Shown here piece by piece: positions 1-5,749 of a stretch of DNA of 6,569 bases. This stretch comes from Alcaligenaceae bacterium (GTDB taxonomy: Bacteria; Pseudomonadota; Gammaproteobacteria; Burkholderiales; Burkholderiaceae_B). Under the pieces are notes generated by a model, which searched no databases, was not told the DNA's origin, and saw only the letters and a program-made list of their open reading frames with translations. The position numbers were made by a program, and so were the translations under genes. Location of the stretch: the NCBI GenBank assembly GCA_029265335.1, contig JAJUJN010000122.1, positions 1 to 6,569 of the forward strand, in the 5' to 3' direction. Position 1 is the first letter of the stretch, and the number at the start of each line of letters is the position of its first letter.

Positions 1-981
1 CCTGCTTGACGCCTGCTTGAATCAGCACTTCTTCGCTGGCGGCATCCCCCACCAGAAGGTCGGTATCGTGCGGGAAGCTGTGGGCCACACCCGGCTTCAC
101 GATAACCGTGACATTTTCTCCGCGAGCAGTGAGGTTCTGGTGAAGGGTAAGGGCGAGCGATGTGGCGCCGCACAGAATGATGTGGTCCTTTTTCATGGAG
201 AGCCTCGAATTGCGCTGCATTATCTGCCGGAACGCACCTGCCGCGGCCGGCGTGATGATGGCGCCCAGAGCCGTGGTGAACACCGTAACGCCCAGCAAGA
301 TAACCGACACCACGAACAACCGCGCCGTGGGGCTCACCGGCACGATGTCACCGTAGCCCACGGTAGGGATGGTGACCAGCGAAAAGTAGAGCGCGTCGGT
401 GAGGGTGAGAATACCCGGGGCAAACTCCTGGCCAAGATAAAGCGAGCCAAGAATGGCATACCAGATCAAGGAAGCCAGCGCCGATAGAGCAAACAGCGTA
501 CCCGCTGCCACGCTGCTGCGACCGTAAACGGAGCCATAGCGCAGCAAGAGCAGGAACAGCACCGCGTTGTAGATGACGTCGGGCGGGAAGGTGCCGGTTT
601 TTTTGTGTAGTAGTCGATGAAGATCGCCGGGAGCAGCATCACCAACGTAAAAATCCAGGCCACTCGAGCCCGCACGAGCAGCCCTACCGACATCAGCACC
701 AGCGATAGCGCGATGACCACGCGCGGCAGTTGTGCGAGACCTATGGCATCGAGCACCTCGCGCCACGAGTTCTGCGAGAACCACACCTGGTGGGTGCCGC
801 TCAGCACGCCCTGTACCAAGGGTGAAATGAACCAAAGCCCGCTGATCAGCACTGCCAATGCCAGCAGCCAATGCGCCTGCGCGTTGATTTTGCGCCAGAT
901 ACGATGTTTCAAGGCCAACTCTCCGTATGCGGGGAGTTTAGCCTCGTGCGCGCCTTGGGTGCGGGCCTGGCGCTGTGGCAT
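1..981 (-). CDS. kch: Kch-like voltage-gated K+ channel with RCK domain, partial, frame broken at an A7 run
   Basis: This is the six-TM, RCK-type potassium channel family of E. coli Kch, in the inner membrane. It is read in one frame from ATG 981 to codon 128 (AAA at 600-598) and continues one base back in the -1 frame to the window edge, giving about 327 residues; the C-terminal part of the RCK domain lies outside. Frame-corrected landmarks: TM segments near 38-60, 84-104, 107-123, 136-149 and 158-183; pore helix and selectivity filter TVGYGD at 207-212, followed by IVPVSPTARLF; S6 at about 222-244; RCK Rossmann start KKDHIILCG at 264-272. The order and motifs match E. coli Kch. Start choice: GAGGAG (987-992) lies 5 nt before ATG 981. 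Without frame correction the protein ends at 466 as a 171-residue product whose last 43 residues are Cys/Arg-rich and unlike the family. The coding signal stays strong on both sides of the break, so it is a recent indel, a sequencing error or a recoding site. It is divergent from the FGE gene. Confidence 0.85.
194..206 (-). promoter_or_regulatory. Internal ribosome binding site and start for a soluble RCK domain of Kch
   Basis: Inside kch, GAGG (206-203) precedes an in-frame ATG (196-194) by 6 nt. The codon is Met263 of the frame-corrected channel, just before KKDHIILCG at the start of the RCK domain. E. coli Kch uses an internal Met at the equivalent point to make a separate cytosolic RCK protein. 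Here both the Met and a good Shine-Dalgarno are seen; actual use is inferred. This start lies downstream of the frame break, so an RCK-only product could be made even if the channel frame is really broken. Confidence 0.5.
598..604 (-). other. A7 homopolymer / slippery heptamer at the kch frame break
   Basis: On the coding strand the sequence reads ACA AAA AAA CCG, so the seven As form A_AAA_AAA in the exact phase of a -1 frameshift heptamer. Slipping back one base gives ACC GGC ACC TTC, which continues the Kch protein (TGTFPPDVIYN) without a stop to the window edge. One extra A (A8) in DNA or RNA would have the same effect. I saw no obvious downstream pseudoknot or upstream stimulatory Shine-Dalgarno, so a simple indel or homopolymer sequencing error remains the default reading. 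Confidence 0.7.
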
Positions 982-1022
982 GATTACTCCTCACCATCAA
1001 TTCCTTGGATCGGGAGCCAGGC
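982..1022. promoter_or_regulatory. Short divergent intergenic region between kch and the FGE gene
   Basis: Only 41 bp separate the two divergent start codons. The gap holds both Shine-Dalgarno sites: GAGGAG for kch (987-992, minus) and GGGAG for the FGE gene (1012-1016, plus). This leaves no room for two separate promoters, so at least one promoter must lie inside the 5' coding part of the opposite gene. I see no convincing -35/-10 pair within the gap itself. Confidence 0.5.
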
Positions 1023-2036
1023 ATGGCACCAAAGCTTGCAATCGGGGCAACGGCCGTCGCCGGAGTGGCAGTGCTCGCGTGGGCTGGCCACGCCTGGCTG
1101 CAGCATCTTCACGAGGTTCGCCTGGCCACCGCCGCCAGTTCACCGATGCTTGCCTGTACCGAAGGCAACGGCCTGCCACCAGGTTTTCCCGCCGTGCGTC
1201 ACGCCGGCATGGTGCATGTGGCGGGCGGCAGCTTCACGCCAGGAACCTTGGCCGGCTACCCCGATGAACGACCCAACGGTTCGGCTACCCTGCGTGCCTT
1301 CTGGATCGACCGCACCGAGGTCACCAACGCCCAATTCGCGCAATTCGTGGCGGCCACGGGCTATGTCACCGAAGCCGAACGCGAAGGCGGTGCAGCGGTG
1401 TTTCGCGCACCGCCGCCCAAAGCCCCGGCGGGCACACCCTGGTGGCACTATGTGGCCGGCGCCAACTGGCAACAGCCCGAGGGCCCCAACAGCCATGTTG
1501 CCGACCGCCAGCATCACCCCGTGGTGCACGTAACACTCGCCGATGCACGAGCCTATGCCCAGTGGCTGGGCCGCAGCCTCCCCACCGAGGCCGAATGGGA
1601 GTGGGCGGCTCGCGGGCAAGGGCAGCCCGAGGGCGTCAACGATGAACCCCGCAACCCCGACGGGCGCCCCGAGGCCAACTACTGGCAAGGGGTCTTCCCG
1701 GCTGTCAACGCGGCCGACGACGGCTACGCCGAGCGTGCCCCGGTGGGCTGCTTCCCCGCCAACAGCTGGGGCCTGCACGACATGATCGGCAACGTATGGG
1801 AATGGACCGAAGACACCTACACGGGTGCGCGCCAGGCGCATGGCCATGGTCGGCCCTACGACGAATGGCAGGGCCTCCAACGCAGTACTACGGCCCCAGT
1901 GCACGTGATCAAAGGGGGCTCCTACCTTTGTGCCGACAACTACTGCAGCCGTTACCGCAGCACCTCCCGGCACCCGCACGAGGTCGATCTCGGCACTTCG
2001 CACATTGGCTTTCGTACGGTGCTACGCGCTCATTAG
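1023..2036 (+). CDS. Formylglycine-generating enzyme (SUMF1/FGE family), membrane-anchored
   Basis: FGEs oxidise a Cys in a CxPxR motif of sulfatases and related phospho/phosphonate monoesterases to C-alpha-formylglycine, using O2 and copper bound by two cysteines. In this 337-residue protein the C-terminal block KGGSYLCADNYCSRYR carries both: Cys303 and Cys308, with Ser300 spaced as in human FGE (S333, C336, C341). The family fold is clear: MVHVAGGSF at 63-71, FWIDRTEVTNAQF at 93-105, LPTEAEWEWAARG at 186-198, NYWQGVFP at 219-226 and GLHDMIGNVWEWTED at 250-264. So this is a true FGE rather than an FGE-like domain lacking the cysteines. Residues 4-24 form one hydrophobic segment after a short basic N-terminus, a signal anchor or signal peptide, which would put the catalytic domain in the periplasm. 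Start choice: ATG 1023 has GGGAG 6 nt upstream; a TTG at 1005 would add six residues but lacks such a site. No sulfatase-type substrate is encoded in the window. The 3' end overlaps ptxD by 15 bp in convergent orientation. Confidence 0.9.
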   Translation: MAPKLAIGATAVAGVAVLAWAGHAWLQHLHEVRLATAASSPMLACTEGNGLPPGFPAVRHAGMVHVAGGSFTPGTLAGYPDERPNGSATLRAFWIDRTEVTNAQFAQFVAATGYVTEAEREGGAAVFRAPPPKAPAGTPWWHYVAGANWQQPEGPNSHVADRQHHPVVHVTLADARAYAQWLGRSLPTEAEWEWAARGQGQPEGVNDEPRNPDGRPEANYWQGVFPAVNAADDGYAERAPVGCFPANSWGLHDMIGNVWEWTEDTYTGARQAHGHGRPYDEWQGLQRSTTAPVHVIKGGSYLCADNYCSRYRSTSRHPHEVDLGTSHIGFRTVLRAH

Positions 2037-3038
2037 CGAGCGACCAGAGCGCGGTTCAAGCTGAGGCCCTGGCCGATTGATGGCATCGCCCGGCTTTGAG
2101 CCTTTCACCAGGGCTTCGATGTTGTCTACAGCACGATGCTCGATGGCCAGCCGTACGGCGCTCACGGCTGAACCCAGATGGGGCGTGAACAAAGTGGCGG
2201 GATCGTCCAACAGCGCTTGCGTTATGCGGCGCGGACGTTTCGGCCAGGCCCAGTCTTCGAAGGCAAACACGTCGGTCGCGTAACCGCCTAGCTTCCCACT
2301 AGCCAGAGCCTCGGCCACGGCGGTTTCATCGACCACCGAGCCGCGACCGACATTGATCAGTAACTGACCCTCGCGCACGCCAGCCAGGTTGTGGTCGCCG
2401 ATCAGGTGATGAGTTTCTGGCAGTAGAGGCGCAGCCAGGAATACATACTGAGCGTGAGCCAGAGCATGCTCCAGCGATACCGACGGCGCACGCGGGTCGG
2501 TAACGAACGGGTCCACTCCCCAAACACGTTCACAACCAAATCCGTGCAGGCGCGACACAATGGCTTGCCCGACCGCGCCCATGCCCACCACTGCCACCGT
2601 CGCTCCCGCCAGGCCCGTGCCATAGAGCTGGGGACGCCAACCCTGGAACTCGCCGTTGCGCACCAAAGCGTCACCTGCGCGCACATGTCGGGCCAAGGCG
2701 ATCGCCAGGCCCACGGCCAACTCGGCGGTGGGCTCAGTCAGGAGGTCGGGCACGATGCTCACCCACACGCCGGCGTCAGTGCAAGCGACCACATCAAAGT
2801 TGTCGAAGCCTTTGAGCGCACACGCCACCAACTGCAGACGAGGAGCCGCAGCCAGAAGGTCGGCGTCTACGCTATCCGTCATGAAGCTCAACAGGGCAGT
2901 GGCGCTTTTCAAGCGGCGCCGTAATTCGGCGGGAGCCCACGGTTCGCGATGAGGATTGATATCGACCGTCCCCAATTCGGCCAGGCGATGAGCCACCTCG
3001 GCATGCACCGAGTGAGTTACCACGAAATGATGTGACAT
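2022..3038 (-). CDS. ptxD: NAD-dependent phosphite dehydrogenase PtxD
   Basis: Catalyses phosphite + NAD+ + H2O to phosphate + NADH in the cytoplasm. It belongs to the D-2-hydroxyacid dehydrogenase superfamily but carries PtxD-specific blocks: ALKGFDNFDV at 74-83, VPDLLTEPTAELAVG at 96-110, GEFQGWRPQLYGTGL at 129-143 and GGYATDVFAFEDWAWPKRP at 251-269. The 338-residue length is close to the 336 of P. stutzeri PtxD. Active-site residues line up: Met53, Lys76, Trp134 and Tyr139 at the same numbers, and Arg232, Glu261, His287 and Arg296 for R237, E266, H292 and R301 (constant offset of 5). The Rossmann motif GMGAVG is at 152-157, and acidic Asp176 at the end of beta-2 (equivalent to E175) implies NAD over NADP. 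Start choice: ATG 3038 has GGAAG 7 nt upstream and aligns with the PtxD N-terminus; the frame stays open 35 codons further up into ptxC without family similarity. It is the last gene of ptxABCD, 67 bp after ptxC. A generic hydroxyacid dehydrogenase is the alternative, but motifs and neighbours argue against it. Confidence 0.95.
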   Translation of the reverse strand: MSHHFVVTHSVHAEVAHRLAELGTVDINPHREPWAPAELRRRLKSATALLSFMTDSVDADLLAAAPRLQLVACALKGFDNFDVVACTDAGVWVSIVPDLLTEPTAELAVGLAIALARHVRAGDALVRNGEFQGWRPQLYGTGLAGATVAVVGMGAVGQAIVSRLHGFGCERVWGVDPFVTDPRAPSVSLEHALAHAQYVFLAAPLLPETHHLIGDHNLAGVREGQLLINVGRGSVVDETAVAEALASGKLGGYATDVFAFEDWAWPKRPRRITQALLDDPATLFTPHLGSAVSAVRLAIEHRAVDNIEALVKGSKPGDAINRPGPQLEPRSGRSLMSA

Positions 3039-3069
3039 AAAGATTCTTCCAAGAAAGGGACAGTGCCGA

Positions 3070-3099
3070 GCACGCCCGAACCCAGCAGCCCGGGCGTGC
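3070..3099 (-). terminator. GC-rich intercistronic hairpin between ptxC and ptxD
   Basis: In the 67-bp spacer, GCACGCCCG (minus strand, 3099-3091) pairs perfectly with CGGGCGTGC (3078-3070) around a 12-nt loop. No U tract follows, so a classical intrinsic terminator is unlikely. A stem of this kind between cistrons could act as an attenuator, a 3'-end protector or an RNA-processing site, setting the transporter and dehydrogenase levels apart. The structure is seen; the role is inferred. Confidence 0.55.
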
Positions 3100-3105
3100 A
3101 ACGCT

Positions 3106-3915
3106 CTACTTGAGCCGATTGCGCAAGCTCGCACCGATGCCATCCACCACCACCACGCAGGCCAGGATGGTGAGCAAGATGGCCGACACCTGGTCGTACT
3201 GAATGAGGCGCAACGCTGCCATCAATTCAAAACCGATGCCCCCGGCGCCGACAATGCCGAGAACGGCGGACGCCCTGAAGTGATATTCCCAGCGATACAC
3301 CGTGATGTCGGCGAGCTGCGGCAGCACCTGCGGCAATACCGCGTGCGTGATTACTTGCCAATGACTGGCGCCAGCGGCACGCGCGGCTTCCAGAGGTTTG
3401 GGGTCGACATGCTCAATGGCTTCGGCATAAAACTTGCCCACCATGCCTACCGAGTGCAGCGCCAGCGCGAGCACGCCCGGCAAAGCGCCAAAACCCACCG
3501 CGGCCACAAAAATAATGCCCAGAATGATCTCGGGCACGGAGCGCAGCAGCGCGAGCAACACGCGCACGAACCGATACAGCACCGGATTGGGCGCCGTGTT
3601 GGGCGCCGCCAGCAACGCCAGCGGCAACGAAAGCAGCACCGCCAGCGCTGTACCCGCTATGGACATGGCCAAGGTGTCGAACAAGGGCTGAATCCAATTG
3701 CGCCAGCGACTGAAGTCGGGCGGCACCATCTCGGCAAACAGTTGCCCGAGGGCCGGTAGGCCCTCGTACAGGCGCTCGGCATCAAAAAACCCAGTGACTG
3801 CGAGCGACGCCAAGCAGATCGCAATGACCACTGCGACGCCGCCGGCTCGTCGCCACGCCTGACGACGAGCGTCTGCGAGTATGGTGTCCGCCAGCGCTGT
3901 CGTGCTTGCACTCAT
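3106..3915 (-). CDS. ptxC: Phosphite ABC transporter permease PtxC (PhnE family)
   Basis: Inner-membrane permease of the phosphite importer, homologous to PhnE of phosphonate transporters. The 269 residues hold a first TM segment at about 24-42, further hydrophobic segments near 81-104, 115-160, 216-236 and 244-260, and the ATPase-contacting EAA loop EAARAAGASHWQVITHAVLPQ split as 176-186 and 187-196. The PhnE-type block RWEYHFRASAVLGIVGAGG is at 208-226. The ATG (3915-3913) overlaps the ptxB stop as ATGA, indicating translational coupling; a GGGG run lies about 6 nt upstream. Only one permease gene is present, so it presumably works as a homodimer with two PtxA subunits. Assignment to phosphite rather than phosphonate rests on the adjacent ptxD, since the PhnE family alone does not separate the two substrates. 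Confidence 0.9.
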   Translation of the reverse strand: MSASTTALADTILADARRQAWRRAGGVAVVIAICLASLAVTGFFDAERLYEGLPALGQLFAEMVPPDFSRWRNWIQPLFDTLAMSIAGTALAVLLSLPLALLAAPNTAPNPVLYRFVRVLLALLRSVPEIILGIIFVAAVGFGALPGVLALALHSVGMVGKFYAEAIEHVDPKPLEAARAAGASHWQVITHAVLPQVLPQLADITVYRWEYHFRASAVLGIVGAGGIGFELMAALRLIQYDQVSAILLTILACVVVVDGIGASLRNRLK

Positions 3916-4784
3916 GACTGCCCCAGATCCAGCTTCAGCAAAGTGCCCATTTCGCGCAACACGTCGTAGCCGCTGTCATCAATGGCCTGGAAGCCATCGA
4001 CGCGGAAGGCCTCCAGCACTTCGGCATCATCGGCTTCAAGGAAGGCCGCCGTGATCTGTTCTGCCAGAGCTGGCGCCAGATCGCCTTGCATCACCATGGG
4101 GTAGTTGGGAATCGGGTCGGAATAATCCAGCACCTTGATACGGTCGGCGTCGACCATGCCGCGTTCCACCAGGGTGAGATAGATGGGTTCCGACAGGGCG
4201 CCCGCCGGCACCTGGCCCGCCTGCACGGCTCGCGCCACTGCGTCATGTGTGCCCAGATGCACTGGCTTGTAATCCACCTCGCCTTCGAGCGCCGTGGCTT
4301 TGAGAATGTGTGCTCGCGGCGCCAAGTGGCTGGAGGTTGAGGCCTGGTCGCCAAAACCGAAACTCTTGCCTTGTACGTCTGCCAACGACTGCACCGGCCC
4401 ATCCACCTGGGCAATCATGATGGAACGGTAAGTAGGAGCGCCGTTTTCCACACCCACGGCGAAAGGCTCGATCTCGGGCGCCCGCGACTTGGCGAGAACA
4501 TATGACAACGGCCCAAAATAGGCCACCTCGATGCGACCGAATCGCATCGCCTCGATCATCGACGAATAGTCGGTAGTCACAATCAGCTCGATGTTCTTGT
4601 CGAGGCGATCCTCCAGATAGACCTTGAGCGGCTGTGCGTTCTGGATGAGAGTCGCTGCGTTCTCGTCGGGCAGCAGCGCCACACGCAAGGTATCGGGGTC
4701 CTTGCCTTCGGCGCTGACCGCGGCAAAGGTGCTGGCCAGGGCCACAGCAGCCAGACCATGGGCGAATGAGCGAACAAATGTCAT
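3912..4784 (-). CDS. ptxB: Periplasmic phosphite-binding protein PtxB (PhnD family)
   Basis: Solute-binding component of the phosphite ABC importer. The 290-residue protein begins with a Sec signal peptide (basic Arg5, hydrophobic 10-22) with likely cleavage after VSA25, leaving a mature domain starting EGKDPDTLRVALLPDEN. PhnD/PtxB ligand-pocket features are visible: YFGPLSY at 89-95, the helix-start loop FGDQASTSSHLAP at 144-156, and GTHDAVARAV at 178-187 in the second lobe. The Ser/Thr-rich loop is the family's oxyanion-binding site. There is no lipobox Cys, so it is a soluble periplasmic protein. The ATG 4784 overlaps the ptxA stop (ATGA) and has GGAG 7 nt upstream. Phosphite is preferred over hypophosphite or phosphonate as ligand because of operon context; discrimination by pocket residues would need a structural alignment with characterised PtxB and HtxB. 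Confidence 0.9.
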   Translation of the reverse strand: MTFVRSFAHGLAAVALASTFAAVSAEGKDPDTLRVALLPDENAATLIQNAQPLKVYLEDRLDKNIELIVTTDYSSMIEAMRFGRIEVAYFGPLSYVLAKSRAPEIEPFAVGVENGAPTYRSIMIAQVDGPVQSLADVQGKSFGFGDQASTSSHLAPRAHILKATALEGEVDYKPVHLGTHDAVARAVQAGQVPAGALSEPIYLTLVERGMVDADRIKVLDYSDPIPNYPMVMQGDLAPALAEQITAAFLEADDAEVLEAFRVDGFQAIDDSGYDVLREMGTLLKLDLGQS

Positions 4785-5629
4785 GACAATACTCCGGAAG
4801 TTTCGAGATAGGTAGGTGTTGGGACGATTGCCAATTCGGGCCGGCTTTCGGGAACCTCGGCTCGGCTTGGGCGCGCCTGGTTGTAGAGGTCGGCAGCTCG
4901 CTCGGCGGTGAGCTCTTCGGGGGTGCCATCGAACACCACTTCGCCGCCGCTGAGCCCCACGATGCGCTCACCGTAACGACGGGCGAGCTCCACCTGGTGC
5001 AGGCTCACCACCGCGGTAAGGCCGTCGAGTCGACAGATATCGTGAAGCAGCGACAGCACCCGGCTGGCAGTCGCGGGATCGAGGCTTGCCACCGGCTCGT
5101 CAGCCAACAGGATGCGAGGTTGCTGCACGAGTGCGCGGGCGATGCCCACACGTTGCTGTTGACCGCCCGAGAGCTGGTCGGCTCGCTTGAGCGCATGGTC
5201 GATCAAACCCACGCGTTCGAGCGCCTGCAGGGCCAGGTCTTTCTCTGCGCGCGACCAAGGTTTGAAGGCTGCCAGCCCACGGTGATAACCCAGACGCCCC
5301 ATGAGAACGTTGTTGAGAACGCTCAAGCGACCGATCAAATGGTGATGCTGAAAGATCATGCCGGTCTGGCGTCGGTGCAAGCGCAGGGCTCGCGTGTCTG
5401 CCAAGTTGCCAATGCCGTCGGCCACAACGCGGCCTGCTGAAGGCTTGACCAGTCCATTGAGCGAGCGCATGAGGCTCGACTTGCCGGCACCCGAAGAACC
5501 GAGCAGCACGTTGAAACTGCCACGTTGAAACGTCAGCGAATGGGCTTTCAGGGCGCGGGTGCCATTGGGATATGTCACTTCCAGCCCTTGGGTGCTCACG
5601 GCTGCGGCAGGTGAATGAAGGTTGGACAT
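4781..5629 (-). CDS. ptxA: Phosphite ABC transporter ATP-binding protein PtxA (PhnC family)
   Basis: ATPase that powers the PtxBC importer on the cytoplasmic face. All ABC motifs are present in 282 residues: Walker A GSSGAGKS at 44-51, Q-loop Gln94 in MIFQHHHLIGR, signature LSGGQQQRVGIARAL at 153-167, Walker B ILLADEPVASLD at 173-184, and switch His211. Walker B reads ADEPVASLD with the catalytic Glu178. The spacing and the QHHHLI segment are typical of PhnC. A polar tail of about 30 residues (from about 252) follows the catalytic core. Start choice: ATG 5629 has GGAG 5 nt upstream and lies just before the conserved ABC N-terminus. An upstream in-frame ATG at 5725 would add 32 residues with no family similarity and would run through the promoter elements, so it is rejected. 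First gene of ptxABCD; its stop overlaps the ptxB start by 4 bp. Confidence 0.92.
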   Translation of the reverse strand: MSNLHSPAAAVSTQGLEVTYPNGTRALKAHSLTFQRGSFNVLLGSSGAGKSSLMRSLNGLVKPSAGRVVADGIGNLADTRALRLHRRQTGMIFQHHHLIGRLSVLNNVLMGRLGYHRGLAAFKPWSRAEKDLALQALERVGLIDHALKRADQLSGGQQQRVGIARALVQQPRILLADEPVASLDPATASRVLSLLHDICRLDGLTAVVSLHQVELARRYGERIVGLSGGEVVFDGTPEELTAERAADLYNQARPSRAEVPESRPELAIVPTPTYLETSGVLS

Positions 5630-5671
5630 CACAACTCCAAACGAACAGGACGATGTGCCCTGATAGCCGCA

Positions 5672-5677
5672 ACTATG
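5672..5677 (-). promoter_or_regulatory. Candidate -10 element of the ptxABCD promoter
   Basis: CATAGT on the minus strand matches TATAAT at 4 of 6 positions and lies 10 bp after the Pho-box-like element, which would take the place of a -35 box. Transcription would begin near 5665, leaving a leader of about 35 nt before ATG 5629. No good -35 lies 17 bp upstream, consistent with an activator-dependent promoter. It also sits inside a short imperfect operator-like repeat, ATAG-N6-CTAT (5663-5676). Confidence 0.4.
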
Positions 5678-5687
5678 ATCCCGCCGC

Positions 5688-5705
5688 GTGACACTCACAT
5701 TAACG
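5688..5705 (-). promoter_or_regulatory. Candidate Pho box (PhoB site) upstream of ptxA
   Basis: Read toward ptxA the 18-mer is CGTTAATGTGAGTGTCAC. It matches the Pho-box pattern of two 7-mers (CTGTCAT-like) 11 bp apart: the promoter-proximal copy GTGTCAC is good, the distal copy CGTTAAT is poor (4 of 7). By my count about 11 of 18 positions agree with the consensus. Its support comes mainly from position: a -10-like CATAGT follows after exactly 10 bp, as in PhoB-dependent promoters such as E. coli phoA. Regulation of ptx by phosphate starvation is known in P. stutzeri; use of this site is inferred. Confidence 0.5.
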
Positions 5706-5728
5706 AAGCCGTCACCTTTGACCACTAC

Positions 5729-5749
5729 CGTATAGGCTATGTCTATACG
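5729..5749. promoter_or_regulatory. Perfect LysR-type inverted repeat (T-N11-A) over the ptxE start codon
   Basis: CGTATAG (5729-5735), a 7-bp spacer, then CTATACG (5743-5749): a perfect 7-bp inverted repeat containing ATAG-N7-CTAT, i.e. the LysR-family T-N11-A core. Its centre (5739) is about 74 bp upstream of the proposed ptxA transcription start, close to the usual LysR recognition-site distance. The regulator's own ATG (5739-5741) lies in the spacer, so binding would also block or modulate its own transcription. The repeat is seen; the binding protein and effects are inferred. Confidence 0.65.

Noticed and set aside
588..604. T7 run on the plus strand as an intrinsic terminator
   Set aside because: No convincing stem lies directly before it, and it sits inside the kch coding region.
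1134..1157. Lipoprotein signal (LAC) in the FGE
   Set aside because: The Cys is about 45 residues from the start, too far from the hydrophobic segment, and the preceding residues do not fit a lipobox.
617..1533. Long plus-strand open frames spanning kch and the FGE gene
   Set aside because: They are shadows of kch (opposite strand) and of the FGE gene (other frame), with low-complexity Arg/Ser/Pro-rich translations.
1140..2003. 287-codon open frame on the minus strand inside the FGE gene
   Set aside because: It is antisense to a gene with clear FGE motifs; its translation is Gly/Val/His-rich with no domain I recognise. Long antisense frames are expected in GC-rich DNA.
2022..3038. Glyoxylate/hydroxypyruvate reductase or other hydroxyacid dehydrogenase
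   Set aside because: PtxD-specific blocks, the extra pocket residues (Met53, Trp134, Tyr139, Arg296) and the transporter context favour phosphite dehydrogenase.
2022..3143. Longer ptxD reading frame starting at 3143
   Set aside because: The extra 35 residues overlap the end of ptxC and the hairpin and look unlike any PtxD N-terminus. ATG 3038 has a proper Shine-Dalgarno and aligns with known PtxD.
5718..5736. Sigma-70 promoter for ptxE from TTGACC (5718-5723) and TATAGG (5731-5736)
   Set aside because: The TTGACC is a good -35, but the spacing to TATAGG is only 7 bp and no acceptable -10 lies 16-18 bp downstream, so I could not support a promoter.
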